This document shows, in pieces, positions 14,153-19,310 of a stretch of 20,544 nucleotides of DNA. The DNA is from a virus: positions 1 to 20,544 of IMG/VR virus record IMGVR_UViG_3300044611_001711; one strand, 5' to 3'. The notes beneath the pieces are model-generated. The model saw nothing but the letters and a program-made list of their open reading frames with translations, was not told where the DNA came from and searched no databases. Within the stretch, counting starts at the first letter, position 1. Every line of letters begins with the position of its first letter. A program made the position numbers and the translations under genes.

Positions 14153-15031
14153 ATGAAACGCTATGATCCTTTACTTGGTAGAAACAACGAAGGTCTCATA
14201 TCCTTAATTCAAACAGACGTAATCGGTAAGGTTTTAGAATATAACACAACCTATGACCAGGTTTGCCAAGACTGTATCCATCCTGAATGCTTTGAACTTT
14301 ATGGAGATAAGAGAGACACCACGTATGACTTTTATGAAAACCACCCTATATCTTTTAAAATAAATAATCACGGATTTAGGTCTGATGATTTTTCTAAAGA
14401 ATCTGCTAAAAATAATTTTGTATATTTTGGCTGCTCAAATACTTTTGGCCTAGGGGTTCCCGTAGAGGGTGTTTGGTCTCATCAATTAAATAGATCTTTA
14501 GGCGGTGAGCAACACCTTAATGTAGGGACACGTGGAGGAAATATTGAAACTATTACTTATAACTTCTTTAAGTTTATAGAAAAATTTGGAAACCCTAAAG
14601 GGGTTTTTATATACTTTCCCAACTTAACCAGACAGTTAAAGTTTTATGGGCTAAATAAAGATAAGCATATAAGCATGACATATATAAACCAACCCGCTAC
14701 CGTTGACGAATTGATATTTAGATCTGCCCTGCTAATTAAGTCAATCGAGTTATACTGTGAATCAAATAAAATACCTTTGGTCTATTCGTCTTGGGATCCA
14801 CAAATGCTCAGTGCCGTTAGCAAATTAGTAAAAGAAGGCATTTTGAGTAAAAAATATTTTGTAGATAGAATGGATTTATCCATACTTGAAAAAGAAAATG
14901 AACAAATACCTGACGAGTTATTAAACGGAAAATATTGGAACAATTCAAGAGACGGCCACGTCCCAGTTTCGGATCACTGGCTTACGCATCAGATCCTTAA
15001 GGCTAAGTTCAAAAATACATATGGCCTTTAA
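14153..15031 (+). CDS. SGNH/GDSL hydrolase-like protein (second copy)
   Basis: A 292-residue protein starting at ATG 14153, eleven bases after GGGGAG. Residues 70-100 read KINNHGFRSDDF, then NFVYFGCSNTFGLGVP with nucleophile Ser95. LNVGTRGGN (122-130) gives the block II Gly and block III Asn. SRDGHVPVSDHW near residue 266 gives the terminal Asp and His, one residue shorter than the DGDH of the paralogue at 5192-5980. The N-terminus has CQDCIHPEC (residues 38-46), a Cys cluster absent from the paralogue. Likely an esterase of unknown substrate. It is followed by a CGCFM Cys-rich gene, as this family is also near one in the minus-strand cassette. Confidence 0.75.
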   Translation: MKRYDPLLGRNNEGLISLIQTDVIGKVLEYNTTYDQVCQDCIHPECFELYGDKRDTTYDFYENHPISFKINNHGFRSDDFSKESAKNNFVYFGCSNTFGLGVPVEGVWSHQLNRSLGGEQHLNVGTRGGNIETITYNFFKFIEKFGNPKGVFIYFPNLTRQLKFYGLNKDKHISMTYINQPATVDELIFRSALLIKSIELYCESNKIPLVYSSWDPQMLSAVSKLVKEGILSKKYFVDRMDLSILEKENEQIPDELLNGKYWNNSRDGHVPVSDHWLTHQILKAKFKNTYGL

Positions 15032-15035
15032 TTCG

Positions 15036-15140
15036 ACGGGATATAAGGCGTCGCCGAAATAGAGGCTTTCCAAACCCCCATAAAGACAATCTATGGGACA
15101 AAGCCCCAAACTGTCTGATAGGGGCCTTTAAACCTTTTTT
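15036..15140 (+). terminator. Structured 3' region with alternative hairpins (terminator or regulatory RNA)
   Basis: CGACG...CGTCG forms a first stem. GGCTTT (15064-15069) pairs with AAAGCC (15100-15105) around an inner stem CCCATA/TATGGG (15077-15097). The last bases of that outer arm also belong to a competing stem GCCCC (15103-15107)/GGGGC (15121-15125), followed by CTTTAAACCTTTTTT. Loop AGACA (15084-15088) is complementary to loop TGTCT (15112-15116). It ends the SGNH-like transcript. Confidence 0.5.
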
Positions 15141-15144
15141 AGGC

Positions 15145-15156
15145 TATAATTAGAGT
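15145..15156 (+). promoter_or_regulatory. Leaderless promoter of the CGCFM gene
   Basis: TATAAT (15145-15150) is followed by exactly six bases and then ATG at 15157. There is no Shine-Dalgarno. The six-base spacing equals that at 3233 and 16578. Confidence 0.55.
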
Positions 15157-15357
15157 ATGCCAGATGATGTCAAATTTACAGATTTGTTTGATCCGAGTCA
15201 ACCACGAAGTGACAAAGATCTGATAGAATATAGGTTAGGCATTTGCAATGGTTGTGAATGGTTTAATAAGCGTTTAGTCAAGTGTAGGAAATGCGGATGT
15301 TTTATGAAGTTAAAATCTACGCTTAAACAGGCTAAATGCCCTATAGAGAAATGGTGA
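15157..15357 (+). CDS. Small Cys-rich (CxxC...CGCFM) putative metal-binding protein (second copy)
   Basis: A 66-residue protein. CNGCEW and CRKCGCFMKLKSTLKQAKCP...KW match the protein at 8085-8318 along the whole Cys-rich half, and a DLxxxSxP..D segment in the N-terminal half is also shared. The four CxxC-type Cys probably bind zinc. It has a leaderless promoter. The next gene begins at its stop. In both places this family occurs close to an SGNH-like gene, so a shared role in surface modification or fibre assembly is possible but unproven. Confidence 0.7.
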   Translation: MPDDVKFTDLFDPSQPRSDKDLIEYRLGICNGCEWFNKRLVKCRKCGCFMKLKSTLKQAKCPIEKW

Positions 15358-15362
15358 GTATT

Positions 15363-15530
15363 ATGGAAAAGCAAGATATTATTGATGCAGTTGTTGAAGT
15401 TGTAGAAGGTCAGATGAAAATCGATGCTCCAAAAGAACTAACATCAGAGCAAATTGAGGCTGCGCTTGTATTAGGTAGACCTTCTTTGACTGAGACAGCA
15501 AGTAAGATTGCAGATAAGTTGTTAGGATGA
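15363..15530 (+). CDS. Small helical phage protein, 55 aa
   Basis: Start chosen at ATG 15363 with GGTGAG (15353-15358) as ribosome site; a GTG at 15354, overlapping the previous stop as GTGA, is a fair alternative. The product (MEKQDIIDAVVEVVEGQMKI, then LTSEQIEAALVLGRPSLTE) is helical and acidic. Its stop overlaps the next ATG (ATGA at 15527). No function is recognised. Confidence 0.6.
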   Translation: MEKQDIIDAVVEVVEGQMKIDAPKELTSEQIEAALVLGRPSLTETASKIADKLLG

Positions 15531-15694
15531 GTGATTTTAAAGATCCTTTTTGGCTTGAAGATGCATATGTCCATCAGAATATGTCCCCTGCGGAAATAGC
15601 CAAATTGTGTAAAACCTCCGAATACGAAGTAAAATATCATTTGGAGATGTATGGTATTTCTAAAGAAGACTTGAGCGAAAACTTTTTTAAGTAA
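15527..15694 (+). CDS. Small protein with helix-turn-helix-like segment, 55 aa
   Basis: Joined at both ends to neighbours: ATGA overlap at 15527 and TAATG overlap with the methyltransferase at 15694. The product begins MSDFKDPFWLEDAYVHQ, then NMSPAEIAKLCKTSEYEVKY and HLEMYGISKEDL. The segment SPAEIAKLCKTSEYEVKYHL fits a helix-turn-helix of the kind used by small phage regulators. It has no other domain and is directly in front of a DNA methyltransferase, so it could regulate that gene or act as a DNA-recognition partner. Both are inference. Confidence 0.6.
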   Translation: MSDFKDPFWLEDAYVHQNMSPAEIAKLCKTSEYEVKYHLEMYGISKEDLSENFFK

Positions 15695-16398
15695 TGGATG
15701 TAGAGTTTTTCTGCAATGACGCTAGAACTAAATTTCTACAGCCAAACAGTGTAGATATGTTCTTGTGTCATCCACCATATATCACAACTGATAAACAGGT
15801 ATATGGCGGAGACGCAAATAGGCAAATCCAGAATCAGGAATATGATGATTACATCAAAGGTTATATAGAATCTATTAAGCATATTGAGTATGCGTTAAAG
15901 GACACTGGATCTGCCCTCGTAATTTTGAAAAACCATAATTCCTCGTTTGATGTTATTTCAAAAATCAAAACCGAGACAAATTTAATTATTACAAAAACCT
16001 TAATTTGGGATTATTCAGATAGTAAGATTTTTGAAAATGTTAAAGAAAGAACTGGCGATGAATTTGCACTTATCCTGCTATTGCACAAACAGATAAACGT
16101 CCCTAGATACGAAAAAATGAGAAACTTTATTATTAAGGCTCATTGGGATACTCAAGAAGAAGTTATTCAAAACCTTCAAGAATACCAAGATCGTGGCTAT
16201 GTATGGGATTGCTTTACTGAGAAACTTGCTGAGATATTAATTGATAACTATTCGTTACCTGGTCAAGTTGTGGCAGATATCTTTGGAGGAACTGGCACTA
16301 CCGCAAAAGTTGCTCTGCGTATGGGTCGTAAAACCATTTACAATGATGCTTCGCATCAACAGTATCTTATTGCCAAGAAGAGAGTCTTAGATGCTTAG
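15694..16398 (+). CDS. Orphan DNA methyltransferase, N4/N6 beta-class
   Basis: A 234-residue protein. Near the N-terminus FLCHPPYI (His26-Pro-Pro-Tyr29) is motif IV, with His in place of the usual Asp or Ser. A QNQEYDDYI segment follows. The C-terminal 45 residues hold motif I, VVADIFGGTGTTAKVALRMG followed by RKTIYNDAS, the S-adenosylmethionine site. Motif IV before motif I is the beta-class order for N6-adenine or N4-cytosine methylation. No restriction gene is adjacent, so it is probably an orphan phage enzyme for protecting DNA from host restriction. It is the last gene of the plus group and overlaps the convergent gene by four bases. Confidence 0.85.
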   Translation: MDVEFFCNDARTKFLQPNSVDMFLCHPPYITTDKQVYGGDANRQIQNQEYDDYIKGYIESIKHIEYALKDTGSALVILKNHNSSFDVISKIKTETNLIITKTLIWDYSDSKIFENVKERTGDEFALILLLHKQINVPRYEKMRNFIIKAHWDTQEEVIQNLQEYQDRGYVWDCFTEKLAEILIDNYSLPGQVVADIFGGTGTTAKVALRMGRKTIYNDASHQQYLIAKKRVLDA

Positions 16399-16577
16399 CA
16401 GTTGCAGTTATCGCAACATTGTTCTTTAAATATCTTTAGTGCCAAACCATCATTATCAGGACGACCTAGATCTTCCCAAAACTTCTCTTTGCCCATATTG
16501 TCTGTATCAGCAATAGGCTTAGACTCGAATGAGAAATCCTCATCCCAGGCGTTTTCAAAATTATCTAATATTCCCAT
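16395..16577 (-). CDS. Small acidic protein with Cys-rich tail, 60 aa
   Basis: Start at ATG 16577 (MGILDNFENAWDEDFSFE), six bases after TATAAT; an in-frame upstream start at 16619 is rejected because the promoter lies inside it. The product is strongly acidic and ends EQCCDNCNC, four Cys in seven residues, a likely metal-binding tail. The stop overlaps that of the methyltransferase gene in a tail-to-tail arrangement. No family is recognised. Confidence 0.55.
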   Translation of the reverse strand: MGILDNFENAWDEDFSFESKPIADTDNMGKEKFWEDLGRPDNDGLALKIFKEQCCDNCNC

Positions 16578-16593
16578 GAATTCATTATACCCC
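16578..16593 (-). promoter_or_regulatory. Leaderless promoter (GGGG-TATAAT-N6-ATG)
   Basis: Minus strand GGGGTATAATGAATTCATG: TATAAT is exactly six bases before ATG 16577, with no Shine-Dalgarno. Confidence 0.55.
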
Positions 16594-16670
16594 AAATCTG
16601 AAAAAATTTGTAAAACCAAATTGACTAAAATCTGAATATTTTATCCAAGTGTATGATACAGGTTTATAAG

Positions 16671-16733
16671 AAAAATAAAGTAAAAATATAGTGAGCACAT
16701 CATAGCGCAAACTTTTCTTCTTACTTTATTTTT
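16671..16733. terminator. AT-rich inverted repeat, possible bidirectional terminator
   Basis: AAAAATAAAGTAA (16671-16683) is the exact reverse complement of TTACTTTATTTTT (16721-16733), with a 37-base loop. T-runs occur at the 3' side on both strands. It lies between two minus-strand genes, and no gene was found between 16594 and 16803. Confidence 0.45.
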
Positions 16734-16774
16734 TATTTTATCTTATTTATCTATTTAAAACCTAGTGATAAGTA

Positions 16775-16797
16775 GGGGGGCGATCTCTCACACCCCC
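16775..16797 (-). terminator. G5/C5 hairpin after the small membrane protein gene
   Basis: GGGGGG (16775-16780) can pair with CCCCC (16793-16797) over a 12-base loop, just downstream of the stop at 16804 on the minus strand. No T-run follows directly, so it could instead be a transcript-end stabiliser. Confidence 0.4.
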
Positions 16798-16803
16798 ACC
16801 ACC

Positions 16804-17094
16804 TCACTTTGCTTTGGATATCATTGGCACCACTACCCTGTCGTAGTGTTGTCTTAATTGCTTAGTTTCGCTTACTGTATCTCTAGCGATTTTATCAAGA
16901 CCTAAGTCTCTGACTATCTTGCTAGTTTCTACCACTATAGTTTTAGCGAATGCAACACCTAATAATTTTAATCCAATAGGTATTGCAACAACCGCACCAA
17001 TAGTTAGGACTACAATAACAATAGCCATAAAAATCAGTGAGTATTGGACGATATTGGCAAACCACTCAAAAGGGCTACTTAAAAAATCTAACAA
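16804..17094 (-). CDS. Small membrane protein, unknown function
   Basis: A 96-residue protein. The start is TTG at 17094 with Shine-Dalgarno AGAGGAG seven bases upstream; no ATG fits better. Residues 16-50 (VQYSLIFMAIVIVVLTIGAV, then VAIPIGLKLLGVAFA) are two hydrophobic stretches forming a membrane hairpin or one long helix. Residues 55-96 are an amphipathic charged helix (SKIVRDLGLDKIARDTVSET). It is the last gene of the small minus-strand operon. A holin-like or superinfection-type membrane role is possible; no family is recognised. Confidence 0.6.
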   Translation of the reverse strand: MLDFLSSPFEWFANIVQYSLIFMAIVIVVLTIGAVVAIPIGLKLLGVAFAKTIVVETSKIVRDLGLDKIARDTVSETKQLRQHYDRVVVPMISKAK

Positions 17095-17106
17095 TATAAA
17101 ACTCCT

Positions 17107-17310
17107 CTAGTCTGATGTAGTAAGTGATGATGTAGGTGTAAGTGAGTCTAGATATTCTTGACGCACCTTAGACATAACTCTATCTATCTGTGCGTATGCG
17201 TTAGCACACTTATAGCAATAGGTTTCTGTGTTAATGCCTAGCATAAAGGCGTCTGTGCCACTATAAACTAGTTCTGTTGATTCGCAGTTAATTACCTGAC
17301 ATGTTTTCAT
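17107..17310 (-). CDS. Small C4 zinc-ribbon-like protein, 67 aa
   Basis: Starts at 17310 with a GA-rich ribosome site (AAAGAGAT). Cys pairs CQVINC (residues 4-9) and CYKC (32-35) are spaced like a small zinc ribbon. The rest is a polar helix ending in Ser/Thr (LTPTSSLTTSD). It lies in an operon of very small proteins. Many such phage early proteins bind host enzymes, but no target can be named from the sequence. Confidence 0.6.
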   Translation of the reverse strand: MKTCQVINCESTELVYSGTDAFMLGINTETYCYKCANAYAQIDRVMSKVRQEYLDSLTPTSSLTTSD

Positions 17311-17314
17311 TTAT

Positions 17315-17419
17315 TTATCTCTTTTCTTTAGTGCAATTACAAGGGTTAATGTTAATGTGTTTACCTGATTGGGTAACTATTGCTAATGTGTTACATTGTG
17401 AACATAAAAAGATGTGCAT
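17315..17419 (-). CDS. 34-aa Cys-motif microprotein
   Basis: Found by reading the minus strand: ATG 17419 overlaps the previous stop (TAATG), and the stop is four bases before the next ATG at 17310. The product is MHIFLCSQCNTLAIVTQSGK, then HININPCNCTKEKR. CSQC and CNC would make a C4 zinc knuckle. The tight coupling on both sides supports it as a real gene. Confidence 0.55.
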   Translation of the reverse strand: MHIFLCSQCNTLAIVTQSGKHININPCNCTKEKR

Positions 17420-17511
17420 TAGAATTCACTATCCTTTTCTAGTATTGTAGGGATAAGGGCTACTAGTGTTACCACTAGGGCAGACGCAATAACGATAATG
17501 TAGAGGGTCAT
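17419..17511 (-). CDS. 30-aa membrane microprotein
   Basis: ATG 17511 overlaps the stop of the gene at 17511-17717 (TAATG), and its stop overlaps the next ATG. The product MTLYIIVIASALVVTLVALI, then PTILEKDSEF, is one transmembrane helix with a short charged tail. Too short for family recognition; membrane location is clear. Confidence 0.55.
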   Translation of the reverse strand: MTLYIIVIASALVVTLVALIPTILEKDSEF

Positions 17512-17717
17512 TAGTTATTTTCCTCTCTAGTTAGAACAAAATCACGATTGTGCTTATTTAACTCAAAAATAGCACCATTAGAACAGATAACACGCATTGC
17601 GCTACCATTCCATTTTCTAATTTTAACAATGACCCCTGATTTAACAAGGTTCATAGATGTAGGTAGGGTAATGGTATCGCCTACCTCAATGTTAGAGTAG
17701 TTACTTAATGTAGTCAT
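17511..17717 (-). CDS. Small beta-rich protein, 68 aa, first gene of the minus early operon
   Basis: Starts at 17717 with a strong Shine-Dalgarno (AAAGGTGG). The product reads YSNIEVGDTITLPTSMNLVK, then SGVIVKIRKWNGSAMRVICS and NGAIFELN. The VGDTI...G.I..I pattern suggests a small SH3-like or KOW-like barrel. It is the first gene after the leader with the TGAGC..CAAATAA repeats and the GTTAGCAA palindrome, and so is controlled by the promoters at 17879-17907 and 18049-18077. No known function is recognised. Confidence 0.6.
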   Translation of the reverse strand: MTTLSNYSNIEVGDTITLPTSMNLVKSGVIVKIRKWNGSAMRVICSNGAIFELNKHNRDFVLTREENN

Positions 17718-17742
17718 TTATAGACCACCTTTCTTTTAATGT

Positions 17743-17759
17743 GTTAGCAATTTGCTAAC
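17743..17759. repeat. Perfect 17-bp palindrome GTTAGCAA-T-TTGCTAAC
   Basis: GTTAGCAA and TTGCTAAC flank a single T. It lies in the leader of the first minus-strand gene, about 26 bases before its ATG, beside the ribosome site at 17726-17733. It may be an operator or a short RNA hairpin. It contains TAGCAA, a part of the leader repeat. Confidence 0.6.
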
Positions 17760-17786
17760 GCTTTCCTTGCCTAGGTTATTTGCTGT

Positions 17787-17832
17787 TTATTTGCTACGCT
17801 CACCCTATTGCTAGGTTTATTTGGTAGGCTCA
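17787..17832 (-). repeat. Leader repeats (TGAGC..CAAATAA), pair 1
   Basis: On the plus strand the copies read TTATTTGCTACGCTCA (17787-17802) and TTATTTGGTAGGCTCA (17817-17832). On the transcribed minus strand they are TGAGCGTAGCAAATAA and TGAGCCTACCAAATAA, downstream of the promoter at 17879-17907. A minus-strand frame through both encodes SLPNK and SVANK. Confidence 0.65.
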
Positions 17833-17878
17833 ACAGGCTCACTAGGATTTATCTTTATTTAATTTTTCTTACTATGTA

Positions 17879-17907
17879 AGTGTAACACATAAAACCCCTA
17901 CTGTCTA
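17879..17907 (-). promoter_or_regulatory. Leftward early promoter, proximal
   Basis: On the minus strand TAGACA (17907-17902), a 17-base spacer and TACACT (17884-17879). A leader beginning near AAGAAAAATTAAATAAAG follows, like that of the rightward promoters. A Crp/GlxR-like site centre lies 71.5 bp from the -10. Confidence 0.5.
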
Positions 17908-17947
17908 GTATACTGGCTAGTAGTCTCACTATGTGGAGCGTGGGCTA

Positions 17948-17963
17948 TGTGATTTAGGTCACT
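17948..17963. promoter_or_regulatory. Crp/GlxR-like site 1
   Basis: TGTGATTTAGGTCACT matches TGTGA-N6-TCACA with one mismatch and has TA at the centre as in GlxR sites. It is upstream of the proximal leftward promoter and abuts a leader repeat. Confidence 0.55.
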
Positions 17964-18011
17964 TATTTGCTACGCTCATATAACATTTCGTTATCTTATT
18001 TGGTAGGCTCA
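17963..18011 (-). repeat. Leader repeats (TGAGC..CAAATAA), pair 2
   Basis: Identical 16-mers to pair 1: TTATTTGCTACGCTCA (17963-17978) and TTATTTGGTAGGCTCA (17996-18011) on the plus strand. They follow the distal leftward promoter. On the minus strand an ATG at 18012 opens the small frame MSLPNKITKCYMSVANK with AAAAAGG just upstream. Confidence 0.65.
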
Positions 18012-18048
18012 TTGACCTTTTTATCCCTATTTAATTTTCTATAAGAGA

Positions 18049-18077
18049 ATAATAACATATATAAGCCTAAAAGTCAA
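18049..18077 (-). promoter_or_regulatory. Leftward early promoter, distal
   Basis: Minus strand TTGACT (18077-18072), exactly 17 bases, then TATTAT (18054-18049). A strong sigma-70-type promoter. The Crp/GlxR-like site at 18099-18114 is centred 52.5 bp upstream of the first base of the -10. Confidence 0.7.
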
Positions 18078-18098
18078 GTCCTAACACGGCGTGTCGTG

Positions 18099-18114
18099 TG
18101 TGATTCGCATCACA
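18099..18114. promoter_or_regulatory. Crp/GlxR-like site 2
   Basis: TGTGATTCGCATCACA is a perfect TGTGA-N6-TCACA palindrome. It directly follows GGCGTGTCGTG (18088-18098), whose exact reverse complement occurs at 19337-19347 near another such site. Confidence 0.65.
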
Positions 18115-18142
18115 GGGGCCCGAGAAAATGACCATTTATACG

Positions 18143-18246
18143 CATATACGCCTAAGACTAGTCATATACATATGCGCCCATGATCAGTCATGTGCATATA
18201 CGCCTATGACCATACATGGGTAGGGGTGCCTATGACCAGTCATATA
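18143..18246. repeat. Four tandem 26-bp imperfect repeats (iteron or operator array)
   Basis: Units begin at 18143, 18169, 18195 and 18221 with exactly 26-base period. Consensus is about CATATACGCCTATGACCAGT plus CATATA. Inside each unit lies a dyad or its remnant, best TATGAC-CA-GTCATA in unit 4. A weaker half unit precedes at about 18128-18142. The array sits between the leftward and rightward promoters. It could bind a repressor or a replication initiator. Confidence 0.75.
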
Positions 18247-18259
18247 TACCTCGGCGAAA

Positions 18260-18291
18260 TGTGGCCTACATCACATATGACCTACATCACA
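18260..18291. promoter_or_regulatory. Crp/GlxR-like sites 3 and 4, directly adjacent
   Basis: TGTGGCCTACATCACA (18260-18275) and TATGACCTACATCACA (18276-18291) are abutting 16-mers with one and one mismatch to TGTGA-N6-TCACA. They lie upstream of the rightward promoter at 18325-18356, centred 73.5 and 57.5 bp from its -10. Confidence 0.6.
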
Positions 18292-18324
18292 ATGTCCGAT
18301 TTACCCTATTTATACCCTCCAAAA

Positions 18325-18356
18325 TGTCAGACCCCCCTGCTATACTTACTAGTATA
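18325..18356 (+). promoter_or_regulatory. Rightward early promoter, RecA-NDp/PafBC-like, with -10 dyad
   Basis: TGTCAGAC (18325-18332), eight bases, TATACT (18341-18346): the spacing of the actinobacterial TTGTCRGTG-N8-TAnnnT damage promoter, with AC in place of TG. The -10 is in the dyad TATACT-TACT-AGTATA (18341-18356), a likely operator. Confidence 0.6.
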
Positions 18357-18362
18357 AAGAAA

Positions 18363-18383
18363 GTTAAATAAAGGTTATTTAAC
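18363..18383 (+). other. Leader hairpin of the first rightward early gene
   Basis: GTTAAATAA (18363-18371) and TTATTTAAC (18375-18383) pair perfectly over a 3-base loop just after the predicted transcription start, which may stabilise the transcript. Confidence 0.55.
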
Positions 18384-18406
18384 GAAAAAAGAAAGGTTAG
18401 GTCAAA

Positions 18407-18604
18407 ATGACTAACACTAAAAAAATAGACACAATGAGTTTCCTCATTGACAATGACATCTGCGTAATGGATAACATCTGCGTATTCTGCTCAATCCGTA
18501 TGGATGGATGGGATAGATTCTGCCCTAAGTGTAAAGACTATAAAGGCGTTATGGATGTCTATCAAGCCGTAGAAAACTACGGAATAGAAATCCTAGGATT
18601 TTAA
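18407..18604 (+). CDS. Small zinc-ribbon-like early protein, 65 aa
   Basis: Starts at 18407 after AAAGAAAGGTTAGGT. The segment CVFCSIRMDGWDRFCPKCKDY (residues 25-45) has two CxxC pairs about 12 residues apart, the spacing of a small zinc ribbon. The rest is polar, ending VYQAVENYGIEILGF. It is the first gene after the rightward promoter at 18325-18356. Host-takeover roles are common for such proteins, but no target is recognisable. Confidence 0.65.
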   Translation: MTNTKKIDTMSFLIDNDICVMDNICVFCSIRMDGWDRFCPKCKDYKGVMDVYQAVENYGIEILGF

Positions 18605-18671
18605 TAAAAACTTAATAAAATAAAAACTTAATAAATAAAAATTAACTAACAAAAAAGAAAGGTTGTCAAAA

Positions 18672-18851
18672 ATGATAACACTAGAAAATAAAAAGTGCGT
18701 AGAGCACAATCCAATGAAATCTGCTATCTCAGAAATTGGAGATGAACAATTTACTTTCTGCCAAGATTGTGAACAAAATATTGAGCGTTGGTATAACGAT
18801 ACTGACCCAGAGCGTCTACCTATGTGGACAGATTGGAAGGTGTCAAAGTGA
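18672..18851 (+). CDS. Small Cys/His-motif early protein, 59 aa
   Basis: Start chosen at ATG 18672, nine bases after AGAAAGG; a TTG nine bases upstream is rejected. CVEH (residues 9-12) and FCQDC (residues 29-33 or near) form a possible CxxH/CxxC metal site, followed by ERWYNDTDPERLPMWTDW. Its stop overlaps the next start as GTGA. No family is recognised. Confidence 0.6.
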   Translation: MITLENKKCVEHNPMKSAISEIGDEQFTFCQDCEQNIERWYNDTDPERLPMWTDWKVSK

Positions 18852-19015
18852 GCACACTTTACCCTTTAGTTTCCGTATGTGGAAACAAAACATCTTATGT
18901 GGACGCATTTGATGTAAACTTTAACCCTCACGGCTCTATCTGTTGTGATAATTGCGAAAGCATTTTAATTTGCCGTAAGGCGTGGGACTTTCTATACAAA
19001 GGAGTAAAAAAATGA
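18848..19015 (+). CDS. Small Cys-motif early protein, 55 aa
   Basis: Start chosen at GTG 18848 (overlap GTGA with the previous stop), five bases after GGAAGGTG; an ATG at 18824 inside the previous gene has no ribosome site. The product (VSTLYPLVSVCGNKTSYVDA, then GSICCDNCESILICRKAWDF) has a CCDNC motif with a distant Cys pair, probably metal binding. Its stop overlaps the next ATG (ATGA). Confidence 0.6.
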   Translation: MSTLYPLVSVCGNKTSYVDAFDVNFNPHGSICCDNCESILICRKAWDFLYKGVKK

Positions 19016-19158
19016 TAAAAGATGAATTGCGTGATGAAGCCGTTAAATTGGCTAAAGAAAAATATGGAGATAACTATCTCGCAGGTCTTTGGGGTTGCGC
19101 TGGTGCGCTACTAACAGAAAAAGATTTTCAAATAATTATAAATGTAATGGAGAGTTAA
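19012..19158 (+). CDS. Small early protein, 48 aa
   Basis: Read directly: ATG 19012 overlaps the previous stop and follows GGAG (19001-19004). The product MIKDELRDEAVKLAKEKYGD, then NYLAGLWGCAGALLTEKDFQ and IIINVMES, is helical with a charged N-terminus. No family is recognised. The next start is one base after its stop. Confidence 0.55.
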   Translation: MIKDELRDEAVKLAKEKYGDNYLAGLWGCAGALLTEKDFQIIINVMES

Positions 19159-19159
19159 A

Positions 19160-19261
19160 ATGAATTTTTATCAAACCTTTTTTGAAAGTGGTAACGCACT
19201 GTTTTGGTTTTCTATGATCTGTTTAGGTTATGGATTTTATTTATTCGTAAAGAGTGAATAA
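19160..19261 (+). CDS. 33-aa membrane microprotein
   Basis: ATG 19160, with GGAGAG about five bases upstream. The product MNFYQTFFESGNALFWFSMI, then CLGYGFYLFVKSE, is one aromatic-rich transmembrane helix with a charged end. It is the last gene before the hairpin at 19266-19285. Confidence 0.55.
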   Translation: MNFYQTFFESGNALFWFSMICLGYGFYLFVKSE

Positions 19262-19265
19262 AAAT

Positions 19266-19285
19266 CCCCGAGATTTTCCTCGGGG
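19266..19285 (+). terminator. Hairpin CCCCGAG/CTCGGGG
   Basis: CCCCGAG (19266-19272) pairs perfectly with CTCGGGG (19279-19285) over a 6-base loop, five bases after the stop of the microprotein gene. No long T-run follows, so it may stabilise the 3' end rather than terminate alone. Confidence 0.6.
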
Positions 19286-19306
19286 TTATCCACAGGCTGT
19301 GTATAA
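19286..19306. promoter_or_regulatory. Pair of DnaA-box-like sites in inverted orientation
   Basis: TTATCCACA (19286-19294) is a perfect consensus DnaA box; TGTGTATAA (19298-19306) is the reverse complement of TTATACACA, another known box form. They are three bases apart and follow the GC hairpin at once. A nearby role in phage replication start, or in using host DnaA, is possible. Confidence 0.5.
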
Positions 19307-19310
19307 CTTA

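Larger units (their letters stand above)
17718..18406. other. Divergent control region (689 bp, no genes)
   Basis: No protein gene of normal size fits here. It holds two leftward promoters, one rightward PafBC-like promoter, four Crp/GlxR-like palindromes, four TGAGC..CAAATAA repeats, a 17-bp palindrome and a 26-bp-period tandem array. The minus-strand operon starts at 17717 and the plus-strand early group at 18407. Confidence 0.75.

Noticed and set aside
15036-15140. tRNA or hammerhead-type ribozyme
   Set aside because: No cloverleaf with a T-loop sequence and no CUGANGA core could be built; only competing hairpins fit.
18143-18246. CRISPR array
   Set aside because: Units are contiguous with no unique spacers and diverge from each other; no cas genes are present.
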